From Alphaproteobacteria bacterium (GTDB lineage: Bacteria; Pseudomonadota; Alphaproteobacteria; RF32; CAG-239), in assembly GCA_015062235.1 (NCBI GenBank), contig SUUZ01000010.1:1-64000 (forward strand): 64,000 nt of DNA, read 5' to 3'. The position numbers were made by a program, and so were the translations under genes. The notes under the pieces were generated by a model. That model was not told where the DNA came from. It searched no databases and saw only the letters and a program-made list of their open reading frames with translations. Of this stretch, positions 54,012-63,310 are shown one piece after another (the first letter of the stretch is position 1; each line of letters starts with the position of its first letter).

Positions 54012-54025
54012 ACAAAATTTTGTAT
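54012..54025. promoter_or_regulatory. Perfect palindrome, candidate operator
   Basis: TACAAAATTTTGTA is a perfect 14-bp palindrome midway between the divergent promoters. Related half-sites lie around it (TTGTGTACAA at 54007-54016, AGTACAAAA near 53989 and TTGTGCAAAA near 54045). Such an arrangement suits a dimeric HTH regulator controlling itself and the VirB6 operon. Confidence 0.5.
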
Positions 54026-54050
54026 ATGTTAAAAAATATCAAATTGTGCA

Positions 54051-54099
54051 AAAAATCAAAAAACTGTAACACTTTATAAGTAATTTATATGTTATGATA
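54051..54099 (+). promoter_or_regulatory. Conserved VirB6-locus promoter element, copy 2
   Basis: Positions 54051-54092 match 11560-11601 in 41 of 42 bases. An extended -10 (TG-N-TATGAT, ending at 54099) follows at the same distance. As in copy 1, a consensus -35 is absent. It drives the small membrane protein and the four VirB6-like genes. Confidence 0.75.
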
Positions 54100-54132
54100 A
54101 ATTAGGGTGTCAAGAATAAGGAGAATCGTATA

Positions 54133-54333
54133 ATGATAAAGGCTTTTTTAGTAAGCTTTCTGATAGGTGGGATATTTTACCTTTGTTACATTACAGATTT
54201 GTTTGCTATATTGTCACACAAAGCCTTTACATACATAGCCTTTACGCTAGCTGGGGTAATGTTAATAGTAGCAAAAATTGTTTTAAACAATTCTGTTGCT
54301 AAGGATCAAAAGGATGAAAAGAGCGACGAGTAA
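54133..54333 (+). CDS. Small membrane protein at the head of the VirB6 operon
   Basis: A 66-residue protein with two hydrophobic helices (about residues 3-23 and 30-51) and a charged tail, KDQKDEKSDE. Ribosome site AAGGAG. Its last codons overlap the start of the first VirB6-like gene of the operon by 20 nt, suggesting coupled translation. The hairpin topology recalls small T4SS inner-membrane proteins, but no family signature is clear. Confidence 0.6.
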   Translation: MIKAFLVSFLIGGIFYLCYITDLFAILSHKAFTYIAFTLAGVMLIVAKIVLNNSVAKDQKDEKSDE

Positions 54334-57040
54334 AATATTAAATTTTGTATTTTTAGGACTGCTTACATTTGCGGCCACGCTTTTTTATTCTTCAAATGTT
54401 TTTGCTGATGCACCTAAACCTGTTCCTTCAGCATTTGGTGCTGATGATGAAGGTAGAGTTGCTGGTGTGGCATATGATAACGCTTGGGAGTTTATGTATA
54501 AGTGGCTAACTCCAGGTAATGATGGAGGGTATAGAACATTTGAAAAAGATTTTGGTAGTGAAGAAACCGATAAATTTAGAGTAGAATGTGGAAGTACAAT
54601 TTGTAATCTTCGTAGTACAGCATGTATGCGCAAAGCACAATCACTTTCGTCTAGTGAGATACAAACAAAACTGCAAGAGCAAAAAAATGCGGCTTATGAA
54701 AAGCAAATGTTTATTTGTCGTGATGAAGATCCTAAATATCCTGAATTAGCTATAAAACAATCTCCTCAAGCTGCAGATGATTATTGTAGAAGGATAATTG
54801 CTAAGAAAGATTACTTTGATGAAGATAAAGCAAGAGATTTAATAGTAAATGAATATGGATGTATTTCAAAGTTAAATATTTCAACCAAACAACGAGAAGG
54901 ATGGGTTATTGTTCATGCGCAAAATGTAGGTGAAGGAATTGGGGAAAAATGTTACGAAGCTAGAACAGCTGGAGGTGGTGTAGGTAAATATTGTATGGAG
55001 GTAACCGATGGTACAGCTGTTGTAATTGCGAAGTCCAGAGTTGGTACAAAAACGTGTCAAGTTATTCCTGTGCGTTGGTACAATAATAAAGAATGTCCAA
55101 TGTGTGGTTTGGTTGGTATAGTTTATGCTGCCGCTGATAAAATAACAGCTTTATCGTACAATAAATTAGGTTATTCATTTTCTATAGTATTAATCTTGGG
55201 TTTTGCAATTTGGCTTGCTATCAAAACATTAATTTTTGCTAGCTCTATGACAAAGCAAGACGCTGCCAAGTATATTACTGAGGTATTAAAGCAAGGGTAT
55301 AAATTTGCTTTAGCTTATTTTTCTATAATTTATTTTCATGATGTCTTTTCTTTTATCATCTTACCTCTTATCAATGCGGGAATAAATTTTGGCAATAGTT
55401 TTGTAAGCGTTACTACTCTTGCAGAAAGATTTGACGAAAATATTGCGCAATATATAAATCAAAATAATATACCAGCCCTTATATCCTTAGGTGATGGTGT
55501 TCCTGCAGATTATAGGCGTCACTTTAATAATCAATATTTTGATATAAGAACTTATGGTCTTCTTGAAAATTTCACTTATAATATAAATCTAAATTACGCT
55601 CTATTACAAAGTGTTGGAGGAACTTTATTTTGTTTAGGTGGTAAGTTTGTAACCTTCCAACTTACTGACTTATGGCAGACTCCTGGTAAAGAAATATTAA
55701 CTCACATACCTTTGGGATTGAATTGTTATACGTATGGAGCATGTTTTGCTATTTTCGGTTTCTTACTTTCTGTTTCATTTATATTTTACATGCTCGACGC
55801 TGTTGTTCAATTTGGAATAGTTGGAGCCTTATTACCCTTTTTGATTGCTAGTTGGCCGTTTAAAATAACTTCTAAATATACCTCAACAGGTTTCAAAATG
55901 CTAATCAATAGTGTTTTCACTTTTATGATGATGGGGCTCATTGTTAAACTTGGTATTGAGCTTATAAGTGCATCTCTTTCAATTAGTAGCAACACTGAAG
56001 AAACTTCACCTGGATTATATAGTTTGGTAAAAGCTATAGATACTATTCATGTACCAGTAATACAACAAAAAGTAAATGTATTGAGTATGAGCTTCTTTTT
56101 GTTTATGTTTGCAAATATGATGGCCTTTTTATCGCTAGGTAAAACAGGGGCGCTAGTTAGTCGTTTTGCTGGTGGTGGTATAAAACCAATAGCCCCAGCT
56201 ATTGGCGGAATGGCCGCATCAGCTGCAACAAGTGTAGCTAAAAAAGTAGCGGCACCGACGATGAACGCAGTTGGCGAATGGGCTGAAGATAAGATGACAA
56301 AAGGAGTAAAAACAGCTAAAAATTTAGCAATAAATACAATAAAGAATCCAGTGGGAGTTGCTAAGGAGGCTGCTAAAACTGCTTGGGCTGTAGGAACAAT
56401 TAGACCTGTTCGTAAAACTGCTGATAAACTCTTGTCAAAAACCAAATGGGGTAGAGAGTTTGTGCAAGACAAGGAAGATGTTAAAGATGAAATTAAAAAT
56501 GAATTAAAAAATAGTAAAATTGCTCAAGAAATAAATAGATTAGACGGTCAAAATGTTGCAGAACTTGCTTGGAATATAGCGAGCGTTAAACCCCTCCGTA
56601 AAGTAACTACAAATGCTATCTTAAAAACTGAAGCTGGGCAAAAAGTTCAGCAAAAATTAAATGACGTTGGTGATAAGGCTAAACAAAAGCTAAATAATGC
56701 TAGTGATAAAATAAAAAATAGTTGGTTGGGCAGAGGAACAAAAGGGGCTATTAATTTGTTTAAGGATGCTCCTGTTGAAGATAATGGTAAGAGTAAAGAA
56801 GAAAACCTCCAAAAATCTCAAGATATTTTGGGTGCTAGAAAAGAAGAGGTAGCAACAATTGGTAATGAGGATGCTAATAACAATACAGCTACAATCGGAA
56901 ATGAAAATAAAAATCCAGAAGGAGCTCCAGAGGAAACAGCTATAATTGGAGACGAAAATAAGCAGAATGATGTCACTCCAAAAGAAACACCCAAAGAAGG
57001 TGAAAAACCAACCAAAGAAAACCTAAATGAGCTGGAATAA
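54314..57040 (+). CDS. VirB6-like polytopic T4SS channel protein, second copy
   Basis: A 908-residue protein from ATG 54314 (AAGG upstream); an in-frame TTG at 54296 is less likely. The signal peptide is followed by a periplasmic N-terminal domain of about 235 residues with many cysteines, then ECPMC. About six membrane helices include FAIWLAIKTL, SSMTKQDAAKY, FYMLDAVVQFGIVGA and IASWPFK. The cytoplasmic tail of about 280 residues is Lys/Ala/Asn-rich and ends in an acidic stretch with repeats around IGNE and IGDEN. It is closest to the protein at 11652, and both have the same promoter block. VirB6 forms part of the translocation path through the inner membrane. Confidence 0.8.
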   Translation: MKRATSKILNFVFLGLLTFAATLFYSSNVFADAPKPVPSAFGADDEGRVAGVAYDNAWEFMYKWLTPGNDGGYRTFEKDFGSEETDKFRVECGSTICNLRSTACMRKAQSLSSSEIQTKLQEQKNAAYEKQMFICRDEDPKYPELAIKQSPQAADDYCRRIIAKKDYFDEDKARDLIVNEYGCISKLNISTKQREGWVIVHAQNVGEGIGEKCYEARTAGGGVGKYCMEVTDGTAVVIAKSRVGTKTCQVIPVRWYNNKECPMCGLVGIVYAAADKITALSYNKLGYSFSIVLILGFAIWLAIKTLIFASSMTKQDAAKYITEVLKQGYKFALAYFSIIYFHDVFSFIILPLINAGINFGNSFVSVTTLAERFDENIAQYINQNNIPALISLGDGVPADYRRHFNNQYFDIRTYGLLENFTYNINLNYALLQSVGGTLFCLGGKFVTFQLTDLWQTPGKEILTHIPLGLNCYTYGACFAIFGFLLSVSFIFYMLDAVVQFGIVGALLPFLIASWPFKITSKYTSTGFKMLINSVFTFMMMGLIVKLGIELISASLSISSNTEETSPGLYSLVKAIDTIHVPVIQQKVNVLSMSFFLFMFANMMAFLSLGKTGALVSRFAGGGIKPIAPAIGGMAASAATSVAKKVAAPTMNAVGEWAEDKMTKGVKTAKNLAINTIKNPVGVAKEAAKTAWAVGTIRPVRKTADKLLSKTKWGREFVQDKEDVKDEIKNELKNSKIAQEINRLDGQNVAELAWNIASVKPLRKVTTNAILKTEAGQKVQQKLNDVGDKAKQKLNNASDKIKNSWLGRGTKGAINLFKDAPVEDNGKSKEENLQKSQDILGARKEEVATIGNEDANNNTATIGNENKNPEGAPEETAIIGDENKQNDVTPKETPKEGEKPTKENLNELE

Positions 57041-57055
57041 GGAAGGGATATAGCA

Positions 57056-58414
57056 ATGAAACATATTTTTGACATATCCAATAGTTTGAAAAAATTGCTA
57101 GTCATTATTTTTGCGGTTCTAGCTCTTAGTGCCTGTGGTGATGATTATATGAAAGGTGAGAAGTGTATTTCAGAAGAGGATTGTAGACAATGTGAAGCTG
57201 AGGGAAAAGCATGCAATGATGTTAGTGATGCATTTTGTTTAGGGTGTATAATATTAGAGCAAATTTATGATGCTGTTGGTGACAATGTTATGAAGTTACA
57301 TGTAGAATTCTCCAGAGCATCGATGGCTATAGTTATGATTGGTTTTTCGATTTGGTTAGCAATGCGCTTATTAAAATTTGTTAGTTCAATGACAGAAGCA
57401 AACGTGGGAGAAGTTTGGAATGAAATATTGCGTAAAGCATTTATATGTTTATTTTGCGGAATTTTAGCATCAAATCCTACTAATTTGGTATATGCAATTA
57501 ATACTTTGATTATCCCATTCTATATGGCATTTCTTGATCTTGGTATACAGGTATTAAACAATTCATTAGCATCAGATACGGGAGAAGCTACAACAGTTGT
57601 AGCTTTTGATAAAACAATTACTGTAGAAACCAATGCATTAAGATGTGAACTATCAGGCAGTGCTAACGTATCAATTGAAGAAGGCTTTCCTAATTCAATA
57701 AGAGAGACAATGTCATGCATCATAAGAGCATTAAAAGAATATTTAACAATGGGAGGTGAAATATCCTTTCAAATACTGAGTGCTGCAAAAGGAGGTCTAG
57801 GCTTACTAGGAGCTCTTATGGGGATTATAACTTATTTATGCTTTTGGGTCGTAAAGGTCGGTTTTGTATTTTACCTTGTAGATACTATTTTCCAAATGGG
57901 CATAATTATTCTTATGCTACCTATTTTTATTCTTTCATATGCATTTGGTCCAACACGAAAGTGGGCAACCATGGGGTTAAAACACACTTTAATGTCTGCG
58001 GCTTTTCTCATGTCGTTCTCAATAATCGTTGCAATGGTTCTAAGCGCAATGATAAGCCTTGTTCGTGAGAATCAAGAAATTTTTAATCCAGGAGATACAG
58101 AGGCTGCTTTCAAAGACATAAGTATAGGATTCCTTTGTATGCTACTTATAGGATTTTTGGTGTTTGGTTCTATGGGTGTGTCTCAGCAACTCACTAGTGC
58201 TGTAATTGGTGCTAAAATGAGTGCTAACTTCCAAAAGAACCTCAAGGCTGTGGTTCAGATGAGTGTTGAGCTTTTTCTAAGAGCTGTTGGTGCACTTATT
58301 ACATCTGGATCTTCGGAAACACCTGTATCCAAATTTAAACTCATAAGAAGAGTTCTTGATGCATACAAAAAAACAACTAAAAAGCTGGAAAAGTTAGCAG
58401 GACGAAGCAAGTAA
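57056..58414 (+). CDS. VirB6-like lipoprotein, third copy
   Basis: A 452-residue protein that starts with a lipobox ALSAC (Cys27), unusual for this family. A short Cys-rich periplasmic part (EEDCRQCEAEGKAC, FCLGC) is followed by the VirB6-like membrane region: FSIWLAMRLLKFVSSMTEA, FYLVDTIFQMGIIILML and FGPTRKWATMGL. The tail is short and basic. Without the long cytoplasmic extension, it is the smallest of the five copies. Lipidation would fix the N-terminus in the inner or outer membrane. Ribosome site GGAAGGG. Confidence 0.75.
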   Translation: MKHIFDISNSLKKLLVIIFAVLALSACGDDYMKGEKCISEEDCRQCEAEGKACNDVSDAFCLGCIILEQIYDAVGDNVMKLHVEFSRASMAIVMIGFSIWLAMRLLKFVSSMTEANVGEVWNEILRKAFICLFCGILASNPTNLVYAINTLIIPFYMAFLDLGIQVLNNSLASDTGEATTVVAFDKTITVETNALRCELSGSANVSIEEGFPNSIRETMSCIIRALKEYLTMGGEISFQILSAAKGGLGLLGALMGIITYLCFWVVKVGFVFYLVDTIFQMGIIILMLPIFILSYAFGPTRKWATMGLKHTLMSAAFLMSFSIIVAMVLSAMISLVRENQEIFNPGDTEAAFKDISIGFLCMLLIGFLVFGSMGVSQQLTSAVIGAKMSANFQKNLKAVVQMSVELFLRAVGALITSGSSETPVSKFKLIRRVLDAYKKTTKKLEKLAGRSK

Positions 58415-58438
58415 TTGTAGTATAAATGGAGAACAACA

Positions 58439-60955
58439 ATGACTAAGTGGTTTAATATAAACAAGGTTTTCAAGATAGGGCTTTTAGCTCTGATCTTGAC
58501 GGTAGTTGTTGTTTCTTTGGGGTACGCGGATGAATGTCCTAGTGCAGAAGATTTGCGTGCCCGTTATGGTGCTGGTTGCTGGTCTTGTCTTGTATTTGAA
58601 AAACTAACTTCAGCTTTTCTTTATGCAGCCAAAAAAGGTTTGCCCATAACGGCTAAAGCTGGAGCTACGTTACTATGGTTGGGTTGTGCTATATGGTTTG
58701 TTTTTTGGGCTCTAAAAAATGTTTCTTCTTTTACCCAAGTACAAATAGGTAATATTTTAAACGATCTTATTAAATTTTTATTCAAAGTAGCTATTGCTTA
58801 TTGGTTTATTGTATATGGAACAGCCGCCATTAATAAATATATAGTTACACCTTTACTATCTGTAGGAGCCATTATTGGACAGCAGTTTTGGGATGAGGAT
58901 GTAAAAGATTATATGGAAGATTGGAATGAGGCTTTTGAGCCAGATGATCCTCAAAAAGCAGAAGAGGTAGCTCAAAGGGTTGAAGAAAACAATAGAGGGA
59001 ATGCTTCTGATGCAACATTAGATATCCCTGAGGATAGTGAAGCTAATACAACAGGTGTTATTGAGGCACCAACAATCGTTGAGCCTTCCACATCAGAAGA
59101 AATAGTTCAAGATCTTCAGAAAGCCTTTATTGCAATATTAACTCGTCAGCTCGGTGAAATCAAAAATAGTTGTGGCGGACCCTGCGGACAAAGTTGTCGT
59201 CATAAAAGTTGTACTAACGAAGGGCATAGAACATATGTTAAAGAAATCATGCAAAAAGCAGGATATGGTTATGCTGTTGACCACTATTGTCAAGCTTCAA
59301 TAACTGCAGCAATGAATAAACTAACCGATGAAATAGGTGGAGATCTTACTAAAGTACTTAAAAGTGCAGGAGCTAGCTGTCTTAATGGTATAAGTTTAGG
59401 AGCTGTAGGAGACGTACGCTTGTGTGAAAATGGTCAGCAGGTATATAAAAATATTAACGTTGCCGATACCGTATATTATCATAATGTTCAGACTAAAGCA
59501 AGTGGAGGTAAAAAAGTTGGAGGAGGTTCAGGACACCATGCTGTAACTTATATTGGTTCTAATCAAACAATAAGTTTTAATGGTGATTCTCAAGGGTCTA
59601 TGTGTAATAACTATTACTATAATGTTACAGGTAAAGTTTTGTGTGTAAGTTGTCTCCTTCGTGCAAAATTAGAAGAGAACCCAAGTTTGGCAAATAAAAT
59701 AAACAAAACAAGACTTGCGGAGCTTGCAAATTCTTCAGGATATATGTCACTTATCAATTATGAGGGTGGTGTATTTACTACAGCGGACGGAAGCATGTTA
59801 GGTAATTCTGTACCTACAATTCCAGAAATTAAATACACAGGTCCAACAGAAATTATGCCAAAATCTGTCATGAATTCAATGCTCGGAGCGATGAAAGCTA
59901 TTACCAATACTGTCGCTGAGAATATGGTATTAGGTAACGCTATAATGTGCTATGCTGGTCTAGAAAATGGCGGAGCATGGTATATTGAAGCATTTGAGAT
60001 TAAGATTGCATCAATAACAAATTTCTTCACATGGTTACAAGGGGCTATCATATGGGTTCTTGGTTTTATGCTACTAATGTCCGTAGGTTATTATTTTATA
60101 GATATATCCTTTAAGATAGGTTTTGCGGTATTAGCATTACCTCTTGTTATGGGCTTATGGCCATTTGGTATAACTCAAGACAAACTATTTGTTGTTATTA
60201 GCATTATAGCCAAGGCTTCAGCTTGTTTTGCCTTTATGGCTGTGTCCACAGCTTTTGGTATGGAACTAGTATCACAGTCATTAGGGGGATTAGAAGAACT
60301 TTATTCTAATATGGAAACCCTAGATGTAGGTGAACGTCATGATGGTTATCATAAAACGCTAAGAAATGCGATAGAGGAAAAACTAGAAATGTTTTCAATA
60401 TCATTTTTAATGATTCTATTTTCGATTATGTATTTCTATAAACTGGTTCAAAGTACATGCTCTGACCTTGTTAACAAATTCTTCCCTGACAAAGCGTTCG
60501 GTGATTCTAACCCAATGCATAGTGGAGCTACTATGGCAACATCTTTTGTTGCAAGACCTTTGAAAAATGCGGCTTCTCTAGTTGGTGACATTGCTACGCA
60601 CCAAGTGGGTAAAGCAGCACAAGGTGCATTAAAAGGAACATTGAATACGGCCACTGGTGCATTAAGAGCAACTGGTCACGCTATTGCACACCCTATGCGT
60701 GCTGGACGAGCAATAGGAGGCAAAGGTAAGCAAGCGCTAAAAGCAACAGGAAAGGGGTTAAAAGCTGCTGGACATGCAATAGCTAATCCTAAAGAAACCG
60801 CTAAAAAAGCAGCAAATGCAACCAAAGAAGGCATAAAATCAGGAGCTAAGTCTCTAGGAAAAGGAATTGTATCAGGAGCTAAGGCTGTTGGTGGGGCTAT
60901 TATACATCCATTAAAAACGATTGGTAATGCCATAATGGGTAAAAAACGTTGGTAG
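58439..60955 (+). CDS. VirB6-like protein with a cysteine-peptidase-like periplasmic insertion, fourth copy
   Basis: An 838-residue protein. A signal peptide, the Cys pair GCWSC and two membrane helices (WLGCAIWFVFWALKNVSSF) are followed by a periplasmic insertion of about 350 residues. Residues 245-430 of it look like a CHAP or NlpC/P60-type fold. Cys284 lies at a helix start (DHYCQASITAAMN), a strand has VADTVYYHN, and His366/His367 lie in GSGHHAVTYIG, followed by polar residues that could complete the site. The rest has the normal VirB6-like helices (YYFIDISFKIGFAV, LWPFGIT) and a Lys/Ala/Gly-rich tail. The insertion might cut peptidoglycan, taking the role of the missing VirB1. The fold call is by motif order only. 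Confidence 0.68.
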   Translation: MTKWFNINKVFKIGLLALILTVVVVSLGYADECPSAEDLRARYGAGCWSCLVFEKLTSAFLYAAKKGLPITAKAGATLLWLGCAIWFVFWALKNVSSFTQVQIGNILNDLIKFLFKVAIAYWFIVYGTAAINKYIVTPLLSVGAIIGQQFWDEDVKDYMEDWNEAFEPDDPQKAEEVAQRVEENNRGNASDATLDIPEDSEANTTGVIEAPTIVEPSTSEEIVQDLQKAFIAILTRQLGEIKNSCGGPCGQSCRHKSCTNEGHRTYVKEIMQKAGYGYAVDHYCQASITAAMNKLTDEIGGDLTKVLKSAGASCLNGISLGAVGDVRLCENGQQVYKNINVADTVYYHNVQTKASGGKKVGGGSGHHAVTYIGSNQTISFNGDSQGSMCNNYYYNVTGKVLCVSCLLRAKLEENPSLANKINKTRLAELANSSGYMSLINYEGGVFTTADGSMLGNSVPTIPEIKYTGPTEIMPKSVMNSMLGAMKAITNTVAENMVLGNAIMCYAGLENGGAWYIEAFEIKIASITNFFTWLQGAIIWVLGFMLLMSVGYYFIDISFKIGFAVLALPLVMGLWPFGITQDKLFVVISIIAKASACFAFMAVSTAFGMELVSQSLGGLEELYSNMETLDVGERHDGYHKTLRNAIEEKLEMFSISFLMILFSIMYFYKLVQSTCSDLVNKFFPDKAFGDSNPMHSGATMATSFVARPLKNAASLVGDIATHQVGKAAQGALKGTLNTATGALRATGHAIAHPMRAGRAIGGKGKQALKATGKGLKAAGHAIANPKETAKKAANATKEGIKSGAKSLGKGIVSGAKAVGGAIIHPLKTIGNAIMGKKRW

Positions 60956-60979
60956 TAGCAAAATGAACAGAGGTGTGCT

Positions 60980-63238
60980 ATGAAGAAGATATTTAATATA
61001 AAAAAAATATTAAGCATTGCGCTAGTAGTGTTATGCACATTTTTTGTAGCAACAGATTGTTTTGCATCCGCCGCACAGAAATGTATACCATACAATAGAT
61101 ATGAAACAAGAGATATGTGTATTTTTTGTCCTGTAGTAGCTGTTGCCTTTAATACAGTTAGTAAGGTAGGAGATAACGCCATAAGTTCTTATGCTAACTC
61201 TGTTGCAAAAGTAGTTATAGTTGGCTTTGCTATTTGGTTGGCTATTCAAATACTATCTTTTGTTTCATCAATTGAAACTCGAGATCTTAAAGATTTACTT
61301 CAGTCTATTTTAACAAAAGGATTTGTCATACTCATATCTGTTTTTATTATCAAAACGGGTATTGCCAATTTTTTAGACACTTTTGTTGTTCCAATTTATA
61401 GTACAGGACATCGTATGGCACAAAGCTTGTTTGAGACAGATGCCGATGCTAACTTAATAAAGAATATTAGAGAAAAAGCTGCAACAATAATCTTGGATAA
61501 AAAAAGTGTTCCAAGTGGTCTACCTCAAGATATGGGTATTACTATTCTTCAGACAATGACACAAATGGAAAACCAAATTCTTAAATATAAGGCCTTAGGT
61601 AGTGGATTTTTATGTCAAAGCTGGGTAGATAAGTGGTTTATTTTTCCCAAAATACGATATTTGCTTATAGGAATTGTCTTATGGGCAACTGCTATAGTTT
61701 TAATGGCTGCGATACCATTTTTACTAATTGATTCTGTTTTTCAACTTGGTATTGCAACAGCCCTTATGCCTGTTGCTGTAGGAAGTTTTGCATTTAAATC
61801 AACAAGGCAATATAGCAAAAAGGTTTGGGATACACTTCTTAATTCAATGTTTACATTTCTTTTCGTCTGTATCATAGTAATGATTTTGCTCACCATGCTA
61901 CAACAACTTGCAGGTGGTGGACAAATTAATGGGGCTGCATTTGAAGATATGTATAATCCTCAAACATGGCGGAGTAAAGGTGATACATATTTTTCTCATA
62001 TGTTAGACAATTTTACATGGGGTGGAACAACATTCTTAAAATTAATATTCTTTTATATCTTAGCCTGGTCTGTTATGAATATGGGTAAAGAATTTGCTAA
62101 AGAATTTGCAGAATCAATCAGTAGTACATCAATTGGCTCAAATGTTGCCACCATGGGTGCATCAGCTATCAAAGGTACTGCTCTAGGTATAACTAGACCA
62201 GTTGTAAAATCGGTTGTAGGTGGATTCCAAAAAGGAGTCGCGCGAGTGGCACGAGGTATACGACATGGTACACGTCGTAGAGCTATGAATAAGCAAATGA
62301 AAAAATTTAATAATCCTAAAAACGACATATTCATTACAGAAGTAGATGGTATAAAGAGTTATACTGATAAAAAAGGTAGAATCCATACACTAGAAAATGG
62401 CATAATTACTACAGTTAAGAAGGGTAAAAATGGCAAGGAAACTATAACTGTAAGATCGAAAGATATGACAGTTACTCGTACCAAAGACAAAAATGGAAAT
62501 TGGAAAGAAAGAATCAAACTTAATAATGATAAGCTTCATTCGATTGTTCGTCCAGACGGTAGCGTAGATACAGCCGCTTTTGCATCAATGTTTGAAGGTG
62601 TATCGGGAGAACAGGAAAAAGTTTTAAAAGCAGCTATGGTTAAAATGATTGTTCAAAAACGTATTCCTAATGGTTATGATCGCAAACAAAAGTTATCAAG
62701 CCCACCTGAAATTATTAAAAGTGAAAATGGCGAAATGATTCTTCGTGAGGTTACTAAAGATGGTGATGTAGTCTTTACCAAGGTAAAACTTAATAATAAT
62801 GGTGCTCTAGAAACATCAATAACTGAAGTTTCTAATCGTGGTGGTCGAGTAAGAACAATGACTTCCGATGGTTATCGTAATTCATTAACGACAGGACAGT
62901 TAAATCAAAATGTTTCCCAAGATGATCTAACGAGTATAGATGCTGTTAATGCTCATACAGATCAAAAAAATAAAAAAACCGTATATGGAATTAGTAAATT
63001 CTATAAAGAAAGAGTTGATAGAGGTTGGTTAAGGGTTGAAGATGTAGCAGCAGGAATGTACGAAGGTATTAAACAAAGCTTTGAAAAACAGCATAATTGG
63101 TGGGAAGATCCAAATACTGATCCTGACAATCCTGATAATATTGAGGAAGTGGACTTAATTACAATTATTAATAACGAAATAAAGAAACCACCACCATCAA
63201 CCCAATATGAAAGAAGTTTATTAGATTCTATTTTTTAA
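60980..63238 (+). CDS. VirB6-like protein with a long cytoplasmic extension, fifth copy
   Basis: A 752-residue protein. The signal peptide ends near CFASA, then MCIFCPVV starts the VirB6-like region with FAIWLAIQILSFVSSIE, FLLIDSVFQLGIATALM and FKSTRQY. The last membrane helix ends near residue 370. The cytoplasmic part (about 400-752) is basic at first (RRRAMNKQMKKF), then has beta-type segments of the form DKKGRIHTLENGIITTV and DKNGNWKERIKL, and ends in acidic and Pro-rich residues. The extension is not shared with the other copies and could receive substrates in the cytoplasm. It is the last gene of the operon. Confidence 0.76.
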   Translation: MKKIFNIKKILSIALVVLCTFFVATDCFASAAQKCIPYNRYETRDMCIFCPVVAVAFNTVSKVGDNAISSYANSVAKVVIVGFAIWLAIQILSFVSSIETRDLKDLLQSILTKGFVILISVFIIKTGIANFLDTFVVPIYSTGHRMAQSLFETDADANLIKNIREKAATIILDKKSVPSGLPQDMGITILQTMTQMENQILKYKALGSGFLCQSWVDKWFIFPKIRYLLIGIVLWATAIVLMAAIPFLLIDSVFQLGIATALMPVAVGSFAFKSTRQYSKKVWDTLLNSMFTFLFVCIIVMILLTMLQQLAGGGQINGAAFEDMYNPQTWRSKGDTYFSHMLDNFTWGGTTFLKLIFFYILAWSVMNMGKEFAKEFAESISSTSIGSNVATMGASAIKGTALGITRPVVKSVVGGFQKGVARVARGIRHGTRRRAMNKQMKKFNNPKNDIFITEVDGIKSYTDKKGRIHTLENGIITTVKKGKNGKETITVRSKDMTVTRTKDKNGNWKERIKLNNDKLHSIVRPDGSVDTAAFASMFEGVSGEQEKVLKAAMVKMIVQKRIPNGYDRKQKLSSPPEIIKSENGEMILREVTKDGDVVFTKVKLNNNGALETSITEVSNRGGRVRTMTSDGYRNSLTTGQLNQNVSQDDLTSIDAVNAHTDQKNKKTVYGISKFYKERVDRGWLRVEDVAAGMYEGIKQSFEKQHNWWEDPNTDPDNPDNIEEVDLITIINNEIKKPPPSTQYERSLLDSIF

Positions 63239-63247
63239 TTCTAAAAA

Positions 63248-63286
63248 ACCCCTCAAGTTATTGATCGTTATAAATACTTGAGGGGT
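63248..63286 (-). terminator. Intrinsic terminator at the right end
   Basis: An 11-bp stem ACCCCTCAAGT / ACTTGAGGGGT. Read on the minus strand it is followed by TTTTTT, so it ends the minus-strand hydrolase-like gene; on the plus strand the T tract is weak. Confidence 0.75.
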
Positions 63287-63310
63287 ATTATTATAAATAA
63301 AAATTATTTT

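Noticed and set aside
60676..61182. Minus-strand frame of 168 codons.
   Set aside because: It is antisense to the Ala/Lys-rich tail of a VirB6-like protein and the next gene start, has biased composition and shows no domain.
18148..63238. Assignment of the T4SS as Dot/Icm (IncI-like, type IVB).
   Set aside because: VirB3, VirB4, VirB8 and VirB9 patterns are of the VirB type, and no IcmC/D, DotA, DotC or DotD signatures were recognised. Only the repeat-rich VirB10 recalls DotG.
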